DNA of 5,532 nt from Deltaproteobacteria bacterium (GTDB lineage Bacteria > Desulfobacterota > GWC2-55-46), in the NCBI GenBank assembly GCA_021825035.1, contig JAKAIQ010000151.1, positions 1 through 5,532 of the forward strand, given 5' to 3'. The notes beneath the pieces were generated by a model. The model saw only the letters and a list, made by a program, of their open reading frames with translations, was not told the origin of the DNA and made no database searches. This document shows, in pieces, positions 1 to 5,532 of the stretch. Each line of letters opens with the position of its first letter. Position 1 is the first letter of the stretch. The translations under genes and the position numbers were made by a program.

Positions 1-1
1 A

Positions 2-1285
2 AAGACCGTCGTCAGGCTTAAAGGCGGCGACCCTTTCATATTCGGCAGGGGTGGCGAGGAGGCGGAGGAGATAGTCGAAGCCGGGCTATCCTTCGATGTG
101 ATACCGGGCGTCACTTCCGCGGTGGCGGCCCCGGCTTACGCGGGCATACCCCTTACCCACCGCGAGCTCTCCTCTTCGGTGACCTTCATAACAGGCCACG
201 AAGACCCCCTGAAGCAGAGGCCCAACATAGCGTGGGACAGGCTTGCGATAGGCAGGGGCACGCTCGTATTTCTCATCGGCTGGAAGAACCTGCCTTTCAT
301 AGCCCGGAAACTCCTCGAAAACGGCTGGGAAGGCGAAACGCCGGTCGCCCTCATAAGATGGGGGACCATGACGAAGCAGACGACCGTCTGCGGCAGGCTC
401 GACAACATCACCGGGCTTGTCGATAAAGCCGGGTTGCGGCCGCCGGTCGTCATCGTTGTGGGCGACGTCGTGGGGCTCCGGGACAGGCTCAACTGGTTCG
501 AGACCAAGCCCCTTTTCGGAAGGCGCATTCTCGTGACGAGGGCGCTTGAGCAGGCCGGGGAATTTACGGCCCTCCTCGAAAAAAACGGCGCGGAGCCGGT
601 AACCTTCCCCACGATAAAGACCGTGCCGCCCGCGAGCTGGGCCCCGGTAGACCGGGCGATTAAAAGGCTTTCGGGCTACCACTGGGCTATATTTACGAGC
701 GTAAATGGTGTAAAATATTTCTTTGAACGGCTCGCGAAGATCGGGCTCGACCTCAGGGAACTCAAGGGGGTCAGGATATGCGCCATCGGCCCCCGGACGG
801 CCGGGGCGATAAGAAAGCTCGGCATAAGGGTTGATCTCACGCCCGAGGAGTTCAGGGCCGAGGCGATAATCGGCGCGCTCGGCGGAAGGAACATAAAAGG
901 AAAAAGGTTCCTTCTCGCGCGGGCGATGAAGGCGCGGGAGGTGCTTCCGGCCGAGATAAAGAGGCTTGGGGGCAGGATAGACGTCGTGCCGGCCTATAAG
1001 ACCGTTCGCCCGAAGAAGGAAGCCGAGGGGCTTAAAGGGCTTTTAAGGGAAGGCAGGATCGATGTCGTGACCTTCACCTCTTCCTCGACCGTGACCAATT
1101 TTCTCGGCATGTTCAAGAAGGGGGAAGGCCGGGAGCTTTTAAAGTCCGTCAGGGTCGCCTGCATCGGCCCTATCACTGCGGCAACCGCCGGAGAGAACGG
1201 CATAAGGGTCGATATAATGCCGCGGTCGTATACGGTCGCGGGCCTTACGGAAGCGATGGTTGAGTTTTTCCGGGTGAAGCCGTAA
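2..1285 (+). CDS. cobA-hemD: Uroporphyrinogen-III C-methyltransferase / uroporphyrinogen-III synthase fusion (CobA-HemD), 5' end missing
   Basis: Bifunctional tetrapyrrole enzyme. The HemD part cyclises hydroxymethylbilane to uroporphyrinogen III; the CobA part adds two SAM-derived methyls to give precorrin-2, the precursor of siroheme, cobalamin and, with Ahb enzymes, heme. The frame is open from base 2, leaving 427 visible residues. Fusions of this type are about 500 residues, so roughly 80 N-terminal residues lie outside the window. Visible residues 8-20 carry the CobA signature GGDPFIFGRGGEE, followed by PGVTSAVAAPAYAGIPLTHR at 35-54, a GT..KQ segment near 120, and VVIVVGDVVGLR near 149-160. 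HemD starts at about residue 171 (GRRILVTRA) and runs to the end, with the FTSVNGV and TFTSSSTV segments typical of the family. It ends 27 bases before hemB in the same direction, indicating an operon. This fusion is common in anaerobic deltaproteobacteria and clostridia. Identification is secure; the start cannot be judged. Confidence 0.95.
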   Translation, partial: KTVVRLKGGDPFIFGRGGEEAEEIVEAGLSFDVIPGVTSAVAAPAYAGIPLTHRELSSSVTFITGHEDPLKQRPNIAWDRLAIGRGTLVFLIGWKNLPFIARKLLENGWEGETPVALIRWGTMTKQTTVCGRLDNITGLVDKAGLRPPVVIVVGDVVGLRDRLNWFETKPLFGRRILVTRALEQAGEFTALLEKNGAEPVTFPTIKTVPPASWAPVDRAIKRLSGYHWAIFTSVNGVKYFFERLAKIGLDLRELKGVRICAIGPRTAGAIRKLGIRVDLTPEEFRAEAIIGALGGRNIKGKRFLLARAMKAREVLPAEIKRLGGRIDVVPAYKTVRPKKEAEGLKGLLREGRIDVVTFTSSSTVTNFLGMFKKGEGRELLKSVRVACIGPITAATAGENGIRVDIMPRSYTVAGLTEAMVEFFRVKP

Positions 1286-1296
1286 AATCCAATTTT

Positions 1297-1303
1297 GAAA
1301 GGA
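1297..1303 (+). promoter_or_regulatory. Ribosome binding site of hemB
   Basis: GAAAGGA lies 9 bases before the ATG at 1313. It decides the start: the in-frame TTG at 1295 would add six residues but overlaps this site and has no good site of its own. Confidence 0.6.
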
Positions 1304-1312
1304 ATACAGGCC

Positions 1313-2290
1313 ATGGGTTTGATTTACCGTCCGAGAAGATTGAGGAAGGGGGAGTCGATACGGAGATTGGTGAGGGAGACGTCGCTTTCCGCCGACGACT
1401 TCATACTCCCGCTGTTCGTTACCCCCGGCAAGGGCGTCAAGAAGCCGATAAAGTCGATGCCGGGGCATTACCAGATGTCCGCCGACAACATGAGGAAAGA
1501 GGCTAAGGAGGCTAAAGACCTCGGCATATCGTCCGTCATACTCTTCGGCATCCCTGAACACAAGGACGAGGCGGGAACTTCCGCGTACGACCCGAAGGGG
1601 CCGGTGCAGACCGCGATAGCCGAGATAAAATCAAGGGTTCCGGGCCTGATAGTCATTACGGACGTGTGCGCGTGCGAATATACTTCGCACGGCCATTGTG
1701 GTATCATAAAGAATAACGACGTGGACAACGACGCCACGCTCGAGCTCCTGAGCAGGGAGGCGCTTTCCCACGCGGAGGCGGGCGCAGATATCGTCGCGCC
1801 ATCGGACATGATGGACGGCAGGGTGAGCGCCATAAGATCGACCCTCGACGACAACGGCTTCACAGGGATCCCGATAATGAGCTACGCGGCCAAGTACGCC
1901 TCGGCCTTTTACGGGCCTTTCAGGGATGCCGCGGAGTCGACCCCGCAGTTCGGCGACAGGCGCACCTACCAGATGGACCCGGCGAACAGCGACGAGGCTG
2001 TAAGGGAAGTCATGCTCGACATAACGGAGGGGGCCGATATAGTCATGGTAAAGCCGGCCCTGCCTTACCTTGACGTCATACGGCGGATAAAGAGCGAGTT
2101 CAATTATCCCGTCGCCGCCTACAACGTCAGCGGAGAGTTCTCGATGATAAAGGCGGCGGCCGAAAAAGGCTGGCTCGACGGGGAGAGGGCGATGATGGAG
2201 TCGCTCATCTCCATAAGGCGCGCCGGAGCGGACATGATACTCACCTACTTCGCCAAGGAGGCGGCGAAGGCGCTTCAAAAGCAGGGTTGA
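1313..2290 (+). CDS. hemB: Delta-aminolevulinic acid dehydratase (porphobilinogen synthase) HemB
   Basis: Cytoplasmic enzyme that condenses two 5-aminolevulinates into porphobilinogen, the shared early step of all tetrapyrrole synthesis. The protein is 325 residues, the usual family length, and appears complete. The metal site DVCACEYTSHGHCG has all three cysteines (C119, C121, C129), so this is the zinc-dependent type rather than the Asp-rich magnesium type. The two active-site lysines are K194 (in SYAAKYASAFYGPFRDA) and K247 (in MVKPALPYLD), the latter being the Schiff-base lysine by family knowledge. The segment FGDRRTYQMDPAN at 213-225 is also characteristic. ATG 1313 is chosen over TTG 1295 because of the ribosome binding site and the usual N-terminal length. 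It sits 27 bases after cobA-hemD and 133 bases before ahbD. Ile and Arg codons are mostly ATA (18 of 25) and AGG/AGA (15 of 21), as in its neighbours. Confidence 0.97.
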   Translation: MGLIYRPRRLRKGESIRRLVRETSLSADDFILPLFVTPGKGVKKPIKSMPGHYQMSADNMRKEAKEAKDLGISSVILFGIPEHKDEAGTSAYDPKGPVQTAIAEIKSRVPGLIVITDVCACEYTSHGHCGIIKNNDVDNDATLELLSREALSHAEAGADIVAPSDMMDGRVSAIRSTLDDNGFTGIPIMSYAAKYASAFYGPFRDAAESTPQFGDRRTYQMDPANSDEAVREVMLDITEGADIVMVKPALPYLDVIRRIKSEFNYPVAAYNVSGEFSMIKAAAEKGWLDGERAMMESLISIRRAGADMILTYFAKEAAKALQKQG

Positions 2291-2370
2291 CGGATACCGG
2301 CGGGCTTCAATCTTTTTGGCGCCGATTCCCCGGCTGATTGAGGGCGATTTCCATACGGAGTTTTTTGATG

Positions 2371-2390
2371 CCCCGCGGCTTTACGCGGGG
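2371..2390 (+). other. Perfect GC-rich hairpin in the hemB-ahbD leader
   Basis: CCCCGCG (2371-2377) and CGCGGGG (2384-2390) are perfect 7-base complements around a six-base loop, GCTTTA. No T-run follows on the plus strand, and T6 lies upstream at 2361-2366, so it does not look like a rho-independent terminator. Its 3' arm overlaps the purine run GGGGAGAGG (2387-2395), which precedes the alternative ahbD ATG at 2400. It could therefore tune translation of ahbD or of the small leader ORF, or affect mRNA stability. The function is inferred only. Confidence 0.4.
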
Positions 2391-2412
2391 AGAGGCGTTA
2401 TGTCGCGCGCAA

Positions 2413-2418
2413 GAGGAG
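2413..2418 (+). promoter_or_regulatory. Ribosome binding site of ahbD (start-deciding)
   Basis: GAGGAG lies 5 bases before ATG 2424 and is the best Shine-Dalgarno match near the ahbD start region. It favours 2424 over ATG 2400 (preceded by GGGGAGAGG at 2387-2395, only 4 bases away and partly inside the hairpin) and over TTG 2316. Confidence 0.5.
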
Positions 2419-2423
2419 CGTAT

Positions 2424-3635
2424 ATGAACGGAAGCATACCGAGGGGGCATTCCCACGACGCGCCGGGCATGGGCGGCAATCCGGCCCACGGCCACGGAAA
2501 GGGGCACGGCCACGGCCACGGCGGCCCGGACAAGAGCGGCGGGAGGAAGTGGCTGCCCAGGCTCATCGCATGGGAGCTTACGAGGTCCTGCAACCTCGAC
2601 TGCATACACTGCCGGGCGGCGGCCCGTTTCGGCCCATATCCGAACGAGCTTACGACCGAAGAGTGCCTGAGGTTCCTCGACGACGTCGCGTCTTTCTCGA
2701 ATCCCATAATGATAATGACCGGCGGCGAGCCGATGCTCCGGGACGATATCTGGGACATAGCCAGGTACGGCACGAAGATAGGGCTGCGCATGGTCATGGC
2801 CCCGTGCGGCTTCCTCGTGACCGAGGAGACGGCGAGAAAGATGATAGACGCCGGGATACAGAGGGTGAGCTTTTCGATAGACGGCGCCGACGCCGAGAGC
2901 CATGACAACTTCCGGCGCGTGCAGGGCGCATTTGACAGCGTAATGAAGGCCATCGAGAACGTGAAGAAGGCGGGGCTCGAGTTTCAGGTGAACACCACCA
3001 TAACGAGGCACAACCTGAAGGACCTCCCGAAGATACTCGATCTCGTCATAAAGCTCGGGGCAAAGGCGCACCATCCTTTCCTTCTCGTACCGACCGGAAG
3101 GGGCGCGCAGCTCAAAGACCAGGAGATATCCCCTGAGGAGTACGAGAAATCCCTTACGTGGTTCTACGACATGAGGGAGAAGGTGCCGCTCCAGTTCAAG
3201 CCCACGTGCGCCCCGCACTACTACAGGATATTCAGGCAGAAGGAGCGCGAGAAGGACATAACCGTGACGCCTGAGACCCACGGGCTCGACGCCATGAGCA
3301 AGGGCTGCATGGGCGGGCAGTCGTTCGCCTTCGTGTCGAATACTGGCAAGGTCCAGATATGCGGCTTCCTCGACGTGGAGTGCGGCGACATAAGGAAGGA
3401 GCCGTTCCACGCGATATGGGACACCTCCAGGGTCTTCCAGGAGATGCGCGCATGGGACGATTACAACGGAAGGTGCGGCTACTGCGAGTTCAGGAAGGTC
3501 TGCGGCGGCTGCAGGGCAAGGGCCTACGCCTTTACCGGCAATTACATGGATGAAGAGCCGTTCTGCACCTATGAGCCGAGCGAGGCGGCCAAAAAGGCGA
3601 GGGACGAGAAGAAAGCCCAGGGCCGGGGAGACTGA
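2424..3635 (+). CDS. ahbD: Radical-SAM heme b synthase AhbD (Fe-coproporphyrin III decarboxylase)
   Basis: By family, AhbD oxidatively decarboxylates two propionates of Fe-coproporphyrin III to vinyls, the final step of the siroheme-dependent heme route used by sulfate reducers and many archaea. The protein is 403 residues from ATG 2424. Residues 9-32 are His/Gly-rich (seven His). The radical-SAM cluster motif CNLDCIHC gives C56, C60 and C63; TGGEP at 99-103 is the SAM-binding GGE motif. The C-terminal SPASM-like region has C295, C313, C320, C351, C354, C360, C363 and C381, including CGYC and CGGCRARAYAFTG, enough for an auxiliary 4Fe-4S cluster. Segments such as TCAPHYYRI and GLDAMSKGCMGG match AhbD as I remember it. 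AhbC/NirJ proteins begin differently. Location after cobA-hemD and hemB supports the call. An ATG at 2400 would add eight residues. A different SPASM peptide-modifying role is possible but less likely. Confidence 0.88.
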   Translation: MNGSIPRGHSHDAPGMGGNPAHGHGKGHGHGHGGPDKSGGRKWLPRLIAWELTRSCNLDCIHCRAAARFGPYPNELTTEECLRFLDDVASFSNPIMIMTGGEPMLRDDIWDIARYGTKIGLRMVMAPCGFLVTEETARKMIDAGIQRVSFSIDGADAESHDNFRRVQGAFDSVMKAIENVKKAGLEFQVNTTITRHNLKDLPKILDLVIKLGAKAHHPFLLVPTGRGAQLKDQEISPEEYEKSLTWFYDMREKVPLQFKPTCAPHYYRIFRQKEREKDITVTPETHGLDAMSKGCMGGQSFAFVSNTGKVQICGFLDVECGDIRKEPFHAIWDTSRVFQEMRAWDDYNGRCGYCEFRKVCGGCRARAYAFTGNYMDEEPFCTYEPSEAAKKARDEKKAQGRGD

Positions 3636-3653
3636 GAGCGGGCCTTTGCGGAA

Positions 3654-4127
3654 ATGGCGGATATGACCGGGAATACCCCTGCTAACGAGTCCTTCGCGGC
3701 CGGGGAGCGCGTGAAGGCGGATATCCTCGAGCGATTCATCGCCAAGCTTATCGATTTTCTGATAACCGGCGCGTTCTTCGCCTTTCCGACGGTCGTGGGG
3801 CCGGTCGCGGGCCTTACCTATCTGCTCATATCCGACGGGCTTAGAGGCGGGCAATCGGTCGGCAAGATGATAATAGGCCTGAGGGTTCTGACCCTCGACC
3901 GGCTTGCCTGCGACTTCAGGAAGTCGATCGTAAGGAACGCGGACCTCGGGGCCGTGCTCCTCTGGTATGCGCTGATAGGCTGGATACCGTATATCGGCAA
4001 GCCGCTCGCCGCCGTCGTGTTGATAGCGGTCGTCACGATAGAGCTTCTCCTCATATATACCGATGACGCCGGGCTGAGGTTCGGTGACAGGATCGCGGGC
4101 ACGATCGTGGTCACGGACAGAGAATAG
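3654..4127 (+). CDS. Small RDD-family integral membrane protein
   Basis: A 157-residue protein with the RDD fold pattern. R27 and D34 lie in ERFIAKLIDFLITG at the head of the first membrane segment; GGQSVGKMIIGLRV follows at 65-78; GLRFGDRIAGTIVV closes the domain at 140-153, with D145 the likely second conserved aspartate. Hydrophobic stretches at about 33-60, 97-113 and 117-135 suggest three or four membrane spans. The polar N-terminus (1-25) is not a signal peptide. RDD proteins have no general known function; some have been linked to ion transport. It starts 18 bases after ahbD in the same direction, so it is probably co-transcribed with the heme genes, but that does not prove a role in heme metabolism. 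The start is uncertain: ATG 3654 has only a weak ribosome site (GCGGAA), and ATG 3663, three codons later, is equally possible. Confidence 0.8.
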   Translation: MADMTGNTPANESFAAGERVKADILERFIAKLIDFLITGAFFAFPTVVGPVAGLTYLLISDGLRGGQSVGKMIIGLRVLTLDRLACDFRKSIVRNADLGAVLLWYALIGWIPYIGKPLAAVVLIAVVTIELLLIYTDDAGLRFGDRIAGTIVVTDRE

Positions 4128-4244
4128 CCCGCGCCCTCTTCTTTTTCAAGCTCCCTTCGGACATACGGATCAGCGCGGAACAAGCCGCGATGGCAAGGAC
4201 TCGCAAAGGGGTTTTTGAGGCGTCATGGCATGCGCTTCAAGGTT
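4128..4244 (+). other. Convergent intergenic gap, no clear terminator
   Basis: These 117 bases separate the convergent RDD and lpxH-like genes. A bidirectional terminator would be expected, but only weak structures are visible: CGCGG/CCGCG (4174-4178, 4185-4189) and GCGCTT/AAGCGC (4232-4237, 4247-4252), the latter reaching into the lpxH stop. Neither is followed by a proper T-run. No gene is apparent. Confidence 0.5.
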
Positions 4245-4952
4245 TTAAGCGCCCTTCCACCTCTCAAGCCTGAAATCCTTCCCGTCATATACGAGGTAAC
4301 GCCCGGCATCGGCCCAGGCGCCGGGGTTGGCATAATAGCCCGCGCCTTCCCGGTGGATCCCGGCCACGTGAGAATGGGCCATTACGACGGCAGAAAATCC
4401 TTCGTTCATTATCATTTTTTTTGCGAATTCCCTGAGGCTGGAATCTATCGGAAGAGAGCCTTTGCCGTAATTTCTGCTCCGTCTCGAAAGGCGCACCGCG
4501 GATTTCCAGACCCCGGCCGGGGTTAAAATGAACGACACGGCGCCGAAGGCCCTGCTCCTCAGGAATCTTCTCCACAGCCTGTAGCCCGGCGTCATGGCCA
4601 CCGCGTCGCCGTGGCTCAGATACATGCGCTTTCCGTCAACGTCGAGGGCGAAGGAATCCGGATGGACGGACGCCTTGAGCCTGTTTACGAAGAAATCCCC
4701 CATCGAAAAGTCGTGGTTGCCTTCGAGATATATTATCTTTATCCCTTTTCTTGAGAGACCCGCGAGGCTTTCTAAAACAGGGAGATAGTTGCGGTGCGCG
4801 ACGCTGTTGCCGCCTGTCCAGAAATCGAAGAGGTCTCCGAGGATGACGAGCGCATCGATCCCGTGGAGGCTTTCGATGAACTTTACGAGGGTCTTCAGGT
4901 TGGGGTCATCAGGCCCCTTGAGATGGGCGTCGGCGATAAAGACTATCTTCAT
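4245..4952 (-). CDS. lpxH: UDP-2,3-diacylglucosamine diphosphatase, LpxH-like metallophosphoesterase
   Basis: Calcineurin-like metallophosphoesterase of 235 residues, near the 240 of E. coli LpxH. LpxH hydrolyses UDP-2,3-diacylglucosamine to lipid X and UMP at the inner face of the cytoplasmic membrane in lipid A synthesis. Metal ligands appear in the expected order and at almost the LpxH positions: D8 and H10 (IADAHL), D40 (GDLFDFW), N79 (GNHD), H114 (SHGD), H193 and H195 (AHSH). The Arg/hydrophobic stretch at about 122-160 resembles the LpxH membrane-associated lid. One oddity is H80, where classical LpxH has Arg (GNRD); this may mark an LpxH2-like subgroup. ATG 4952 gives the family-standard start MKIVFIADAHL; a GTG at 4979 would add nine residues. 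Neither start has a strong ribosome site. It lies downstream of aroE on the same strand and converges with the RDD gene. Metallophosphoesterase is certain; the exact substrate is less so. Confidence 0.75.
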   Translation of the reverse strand: MKIVFIADAHLKGPDDPNLKTLVKFIESLHGIDALVILGDLFDFWTGGNSVAHRNYLPVLESLAGLSRKGIKIIYLEGNHDFSMGDFFVNRLKASVHPDSFALDVDGKRMYLSHGDAVAMTPGYRLWRRFLRSRAFGAVSFILTPAGVWKSAVRLSRRSRNYGKGSLPIDSSLREFAKKMIMNEGFSAVVMAHSHVAGIHREGAGYYANPGAWADAGRYLVYDGKDFRLERWKGA

Positions 4953-5127
4953 TGTCCGGTTGGCGGAGCGAGCGGGCACCTCGCCTGCCGCTGGTAATCT
5001 TCAGGCCCGAAGGACTTGAAGGCTTGAAGCCGCCTGCAACGGCTCCCTCGAAGCCGGACGGGCCTCCTGCCATTTGTCTTACCGCGGGTCATTTTAAACG
5101 CGGAAGGCCGCGAAGCCCCGCAAAAAA
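4953..5127 (-). other. Intergenic spacer between aroE and lpxH with small repeats and hairpins
   Basis: 175 bases with no convincing gene on either strand. Short frames crossing it resemble no family I know and lack good ribosome sites. It holds a tandem 8-base repeat, CTTGAAGG/CTTGAAGC (5015-5030). It also holds three complementary GC arms: CCGCG at 5082-5086, CGCGG at 5099-5103 and CCGCG at 5108-5112, where the middle arm can pair with either flank. A promoter for lpxH may lie here, but I cannot point to one. Confidence 0.4.
5091..5112 (-). terminator. Weak terminator candidate after aroE
   Basis: Read on the minus strand, CGCGG-CCTT-CCGCG forms a 5-bp GC stem with a four-base loop, followed at once by TTTAAAAT. 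It starts 16 bases past the aroE stop. The stem is short and the T-run is broken, so at best it is a weak or partial terminator. Confidence 0.25.
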
Positions 5128-5532
5128 TCATCCATGCGATCCCGCCTCCCGCTGAAGCTCTTCAAGGGCGGCGGATTTCATTGCGTCAACCGGCGAGGCG
5201 AGCCCGGTCCACAGCTCGAATGAAAGCGCGCCCTGGCGCACCAGCATGCCCAGGCCGGTATGCGTCCTGAGGCCCATGCTCCGGGCGTCTTTTATAAGGC
5301 CGGTCTCGAGCGGCCGGTACACGATATCCGAAACTATCGCCGTGGCCGGAAGGTCTTCCAGCGGCAGGTCTATACTCCCACGGCCCATCAGCCCCAGTGA
5401 GGTGGTGTTTATGACGAGGTCGGCCTCCGGCGCATGGGGCTTTACGAGGTTTTTTTTGAGCTTTATCGCCTTCACGACGGTTTGAGCGGCGTGCGCCTCG
5501 AATTCGACCGCGAGCCTTTCGGCCAGATCGGA
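5128..5532 (-). CDS. aroE: Shikimate dehydrogenase AroE, C-terminal half (5' end outside window)
   Basis: NADPH-dependent enzyme that reduces 3-dehydroshikimate to shikimate in aromatic amino acid synthesis. The visible 134 residues are the C-terminal part of a protein normally about 270-290 long; the frame is open to the window edge at 5532 and ends in TGA at 5128-5130. Visible family motifs are INTTSLGLMG (residues 41-50 of the fragment), SDIVYRPLETGLI (68-80) and GLGMLVRQGALSFELWTG (93-110), where Q100 is the conserved glutamine of the shikimate pocket. The nucleotide-binding Gly-rich loop lies beyond the edge. The GTG at 5475 is internal, because coding similarity continues upstream of it (SDLAERLAVEFEAH). 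It is followed on the same strand by the lpxH-like gene after 175 bases, so co-transcription is possible but not implied. Confidence 0.93.
   Translation of the reverse strand, partial: SDLAERLAVEFEAHAAQTVVKAIKLKKNLVKPHAPEADLVINTTSLGLMGRGSIDLPLEDLPATAIVSDIVYRPLETGLIKDARSMGLRTHTGLGMLVRQGALSFELWTGLASPVDAMKSAALEELQREAGSHG

Larger units (their letters stand above)
2368..2427 (+). other. Possible 19-codon leader ORF overlapping the ahbD start
   Basis: ATG 2368 opens a 19-residue frame (MPRGFTRGEALCRAQEERI) ending in TGA at 2425-2427. The stop overlaps the preferred ahbD start as ATGA, the classic arrangement for translational coupling. CGGAG at 2356-2360 sits 7 bases before the ATG and could serve as a ribosome binding site. 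The frame is not continuous with hemB. Peptides this short arise easily by chance in GC-rich DNA, so this remains a candidate only. Confidence 0.2.

Noticed and set aside
86..682. 198-codon minus-strand frame
   Set aside because: Lies wholly inside the cobA-hemD coding region and has low-complexity composition typical of an antisense shadow.
1295..1312. TTG start extending HemB by six residues
   Set aside because: It overlaps the ribosome binding site of ATG 1313, and the shorter protein matches the usual HemB length.
2287..2315. Promoter-like TTGACG with a poor -10 at about 2309-2315
   Set aside because: The -35-like hexamer overlaps the hemB stop and no recognisable TATAAT-like box follows at 16-18 bases.
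2316..2423. Extended AhbD N-terminus from TTG 2316
   Set aside because: Rare start codon without a ribosome site. The extra 36 residues have no family support, while ATG 2424 has a good site at 2413-2418.
2307..3854. 515-codon open frame on the minus strand
   Set aside because: It is antisense to ahbD, whose Fe-S motifs are unmistakable. Long antisense frames are expected in GC-rich genes, and the translation is Arg/His/Pro-rich with no recognisable domain.
4232..4252. GCGCTT/AAGCGC inverted repeat as shared terminator
   Set aside because: Six-bp stem with a nine-base loop and no T-run on either strand; too weak to call.
4215..4526. 103-codon plus-strand frame opposite lpxH
   Set aside because: Overlaps the conserved C-terminal half of the metallophosphoesterase and shows no family motif.
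4949..5155. Short frames on both strands in the aroE-lpxH gap
   Set aside because: They overlap gene ends, lack ribosome sites and family features, and their composition looks like random GC-rich translation.

Overview
The window looks like chromosome from a GC-rich, Gram-negative, probably anaerobic bacterium. The lineage is inferred: the best fit is Deltaproteobacteria (Desulfobacterota) or a similar group such as Nitrospirota. Three things point there: a fused uroporphyrinogen-III methyltransferase/synthase, a radical-SAM heme synthase of the siroheme-dependent (Ahb) route, and an LpxH-like lipid A enzyme. Codon use is distinctive, with ATA for Ile and AGG/AGA for Arg favoured despite high GC.

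Layout, plus strand (1-4127): four closely spaced genes in one direction, probably one operon. They are the 3' part of a CobA-HemD fusion (2-1285), hemB (1313-2290), the radical-SAM/SPASM protein AhbD (2424-3635) and a small RDD-family membrane protein (3654-4127). The first three are all tetrapyrrole enzymes. HemB makes porphobilinogen. The fusion closes the macrocycle to uroporphyrinogen III and methylates it to precorrin-2. AhbD performs the last step of the alternative heme route, converting Fe-coproporphyrin III to heme b. HemC, the chelatase/dehydrogenase, AhbA/B and AhbC are not in the window. The RDD protein has no assigned role.

Layout, minus strand (4245-5532): an LpxH-like UDP-2,3-diacylglucosamine hydrolase (4245-4952) converges on the RDD gene. 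Upstream of it lies the C-terminal half of shikimate dehydrogenase AroE (5128-5532), cut by the window edge. A 175-base gap without a convincing gene separates the two.

I see no mobile element, CRISPR array, tRNA or rRNA, and no clear evidence for a wholly new system. The points most worth a second look are the His-rich N-terminus of AhbD, the hairpin and possible 19-codon leader ORF just before ahbD, the RDD protein at the end of a heme operon, and the non-classical GNHD motif in the LpxH-like enzyme.
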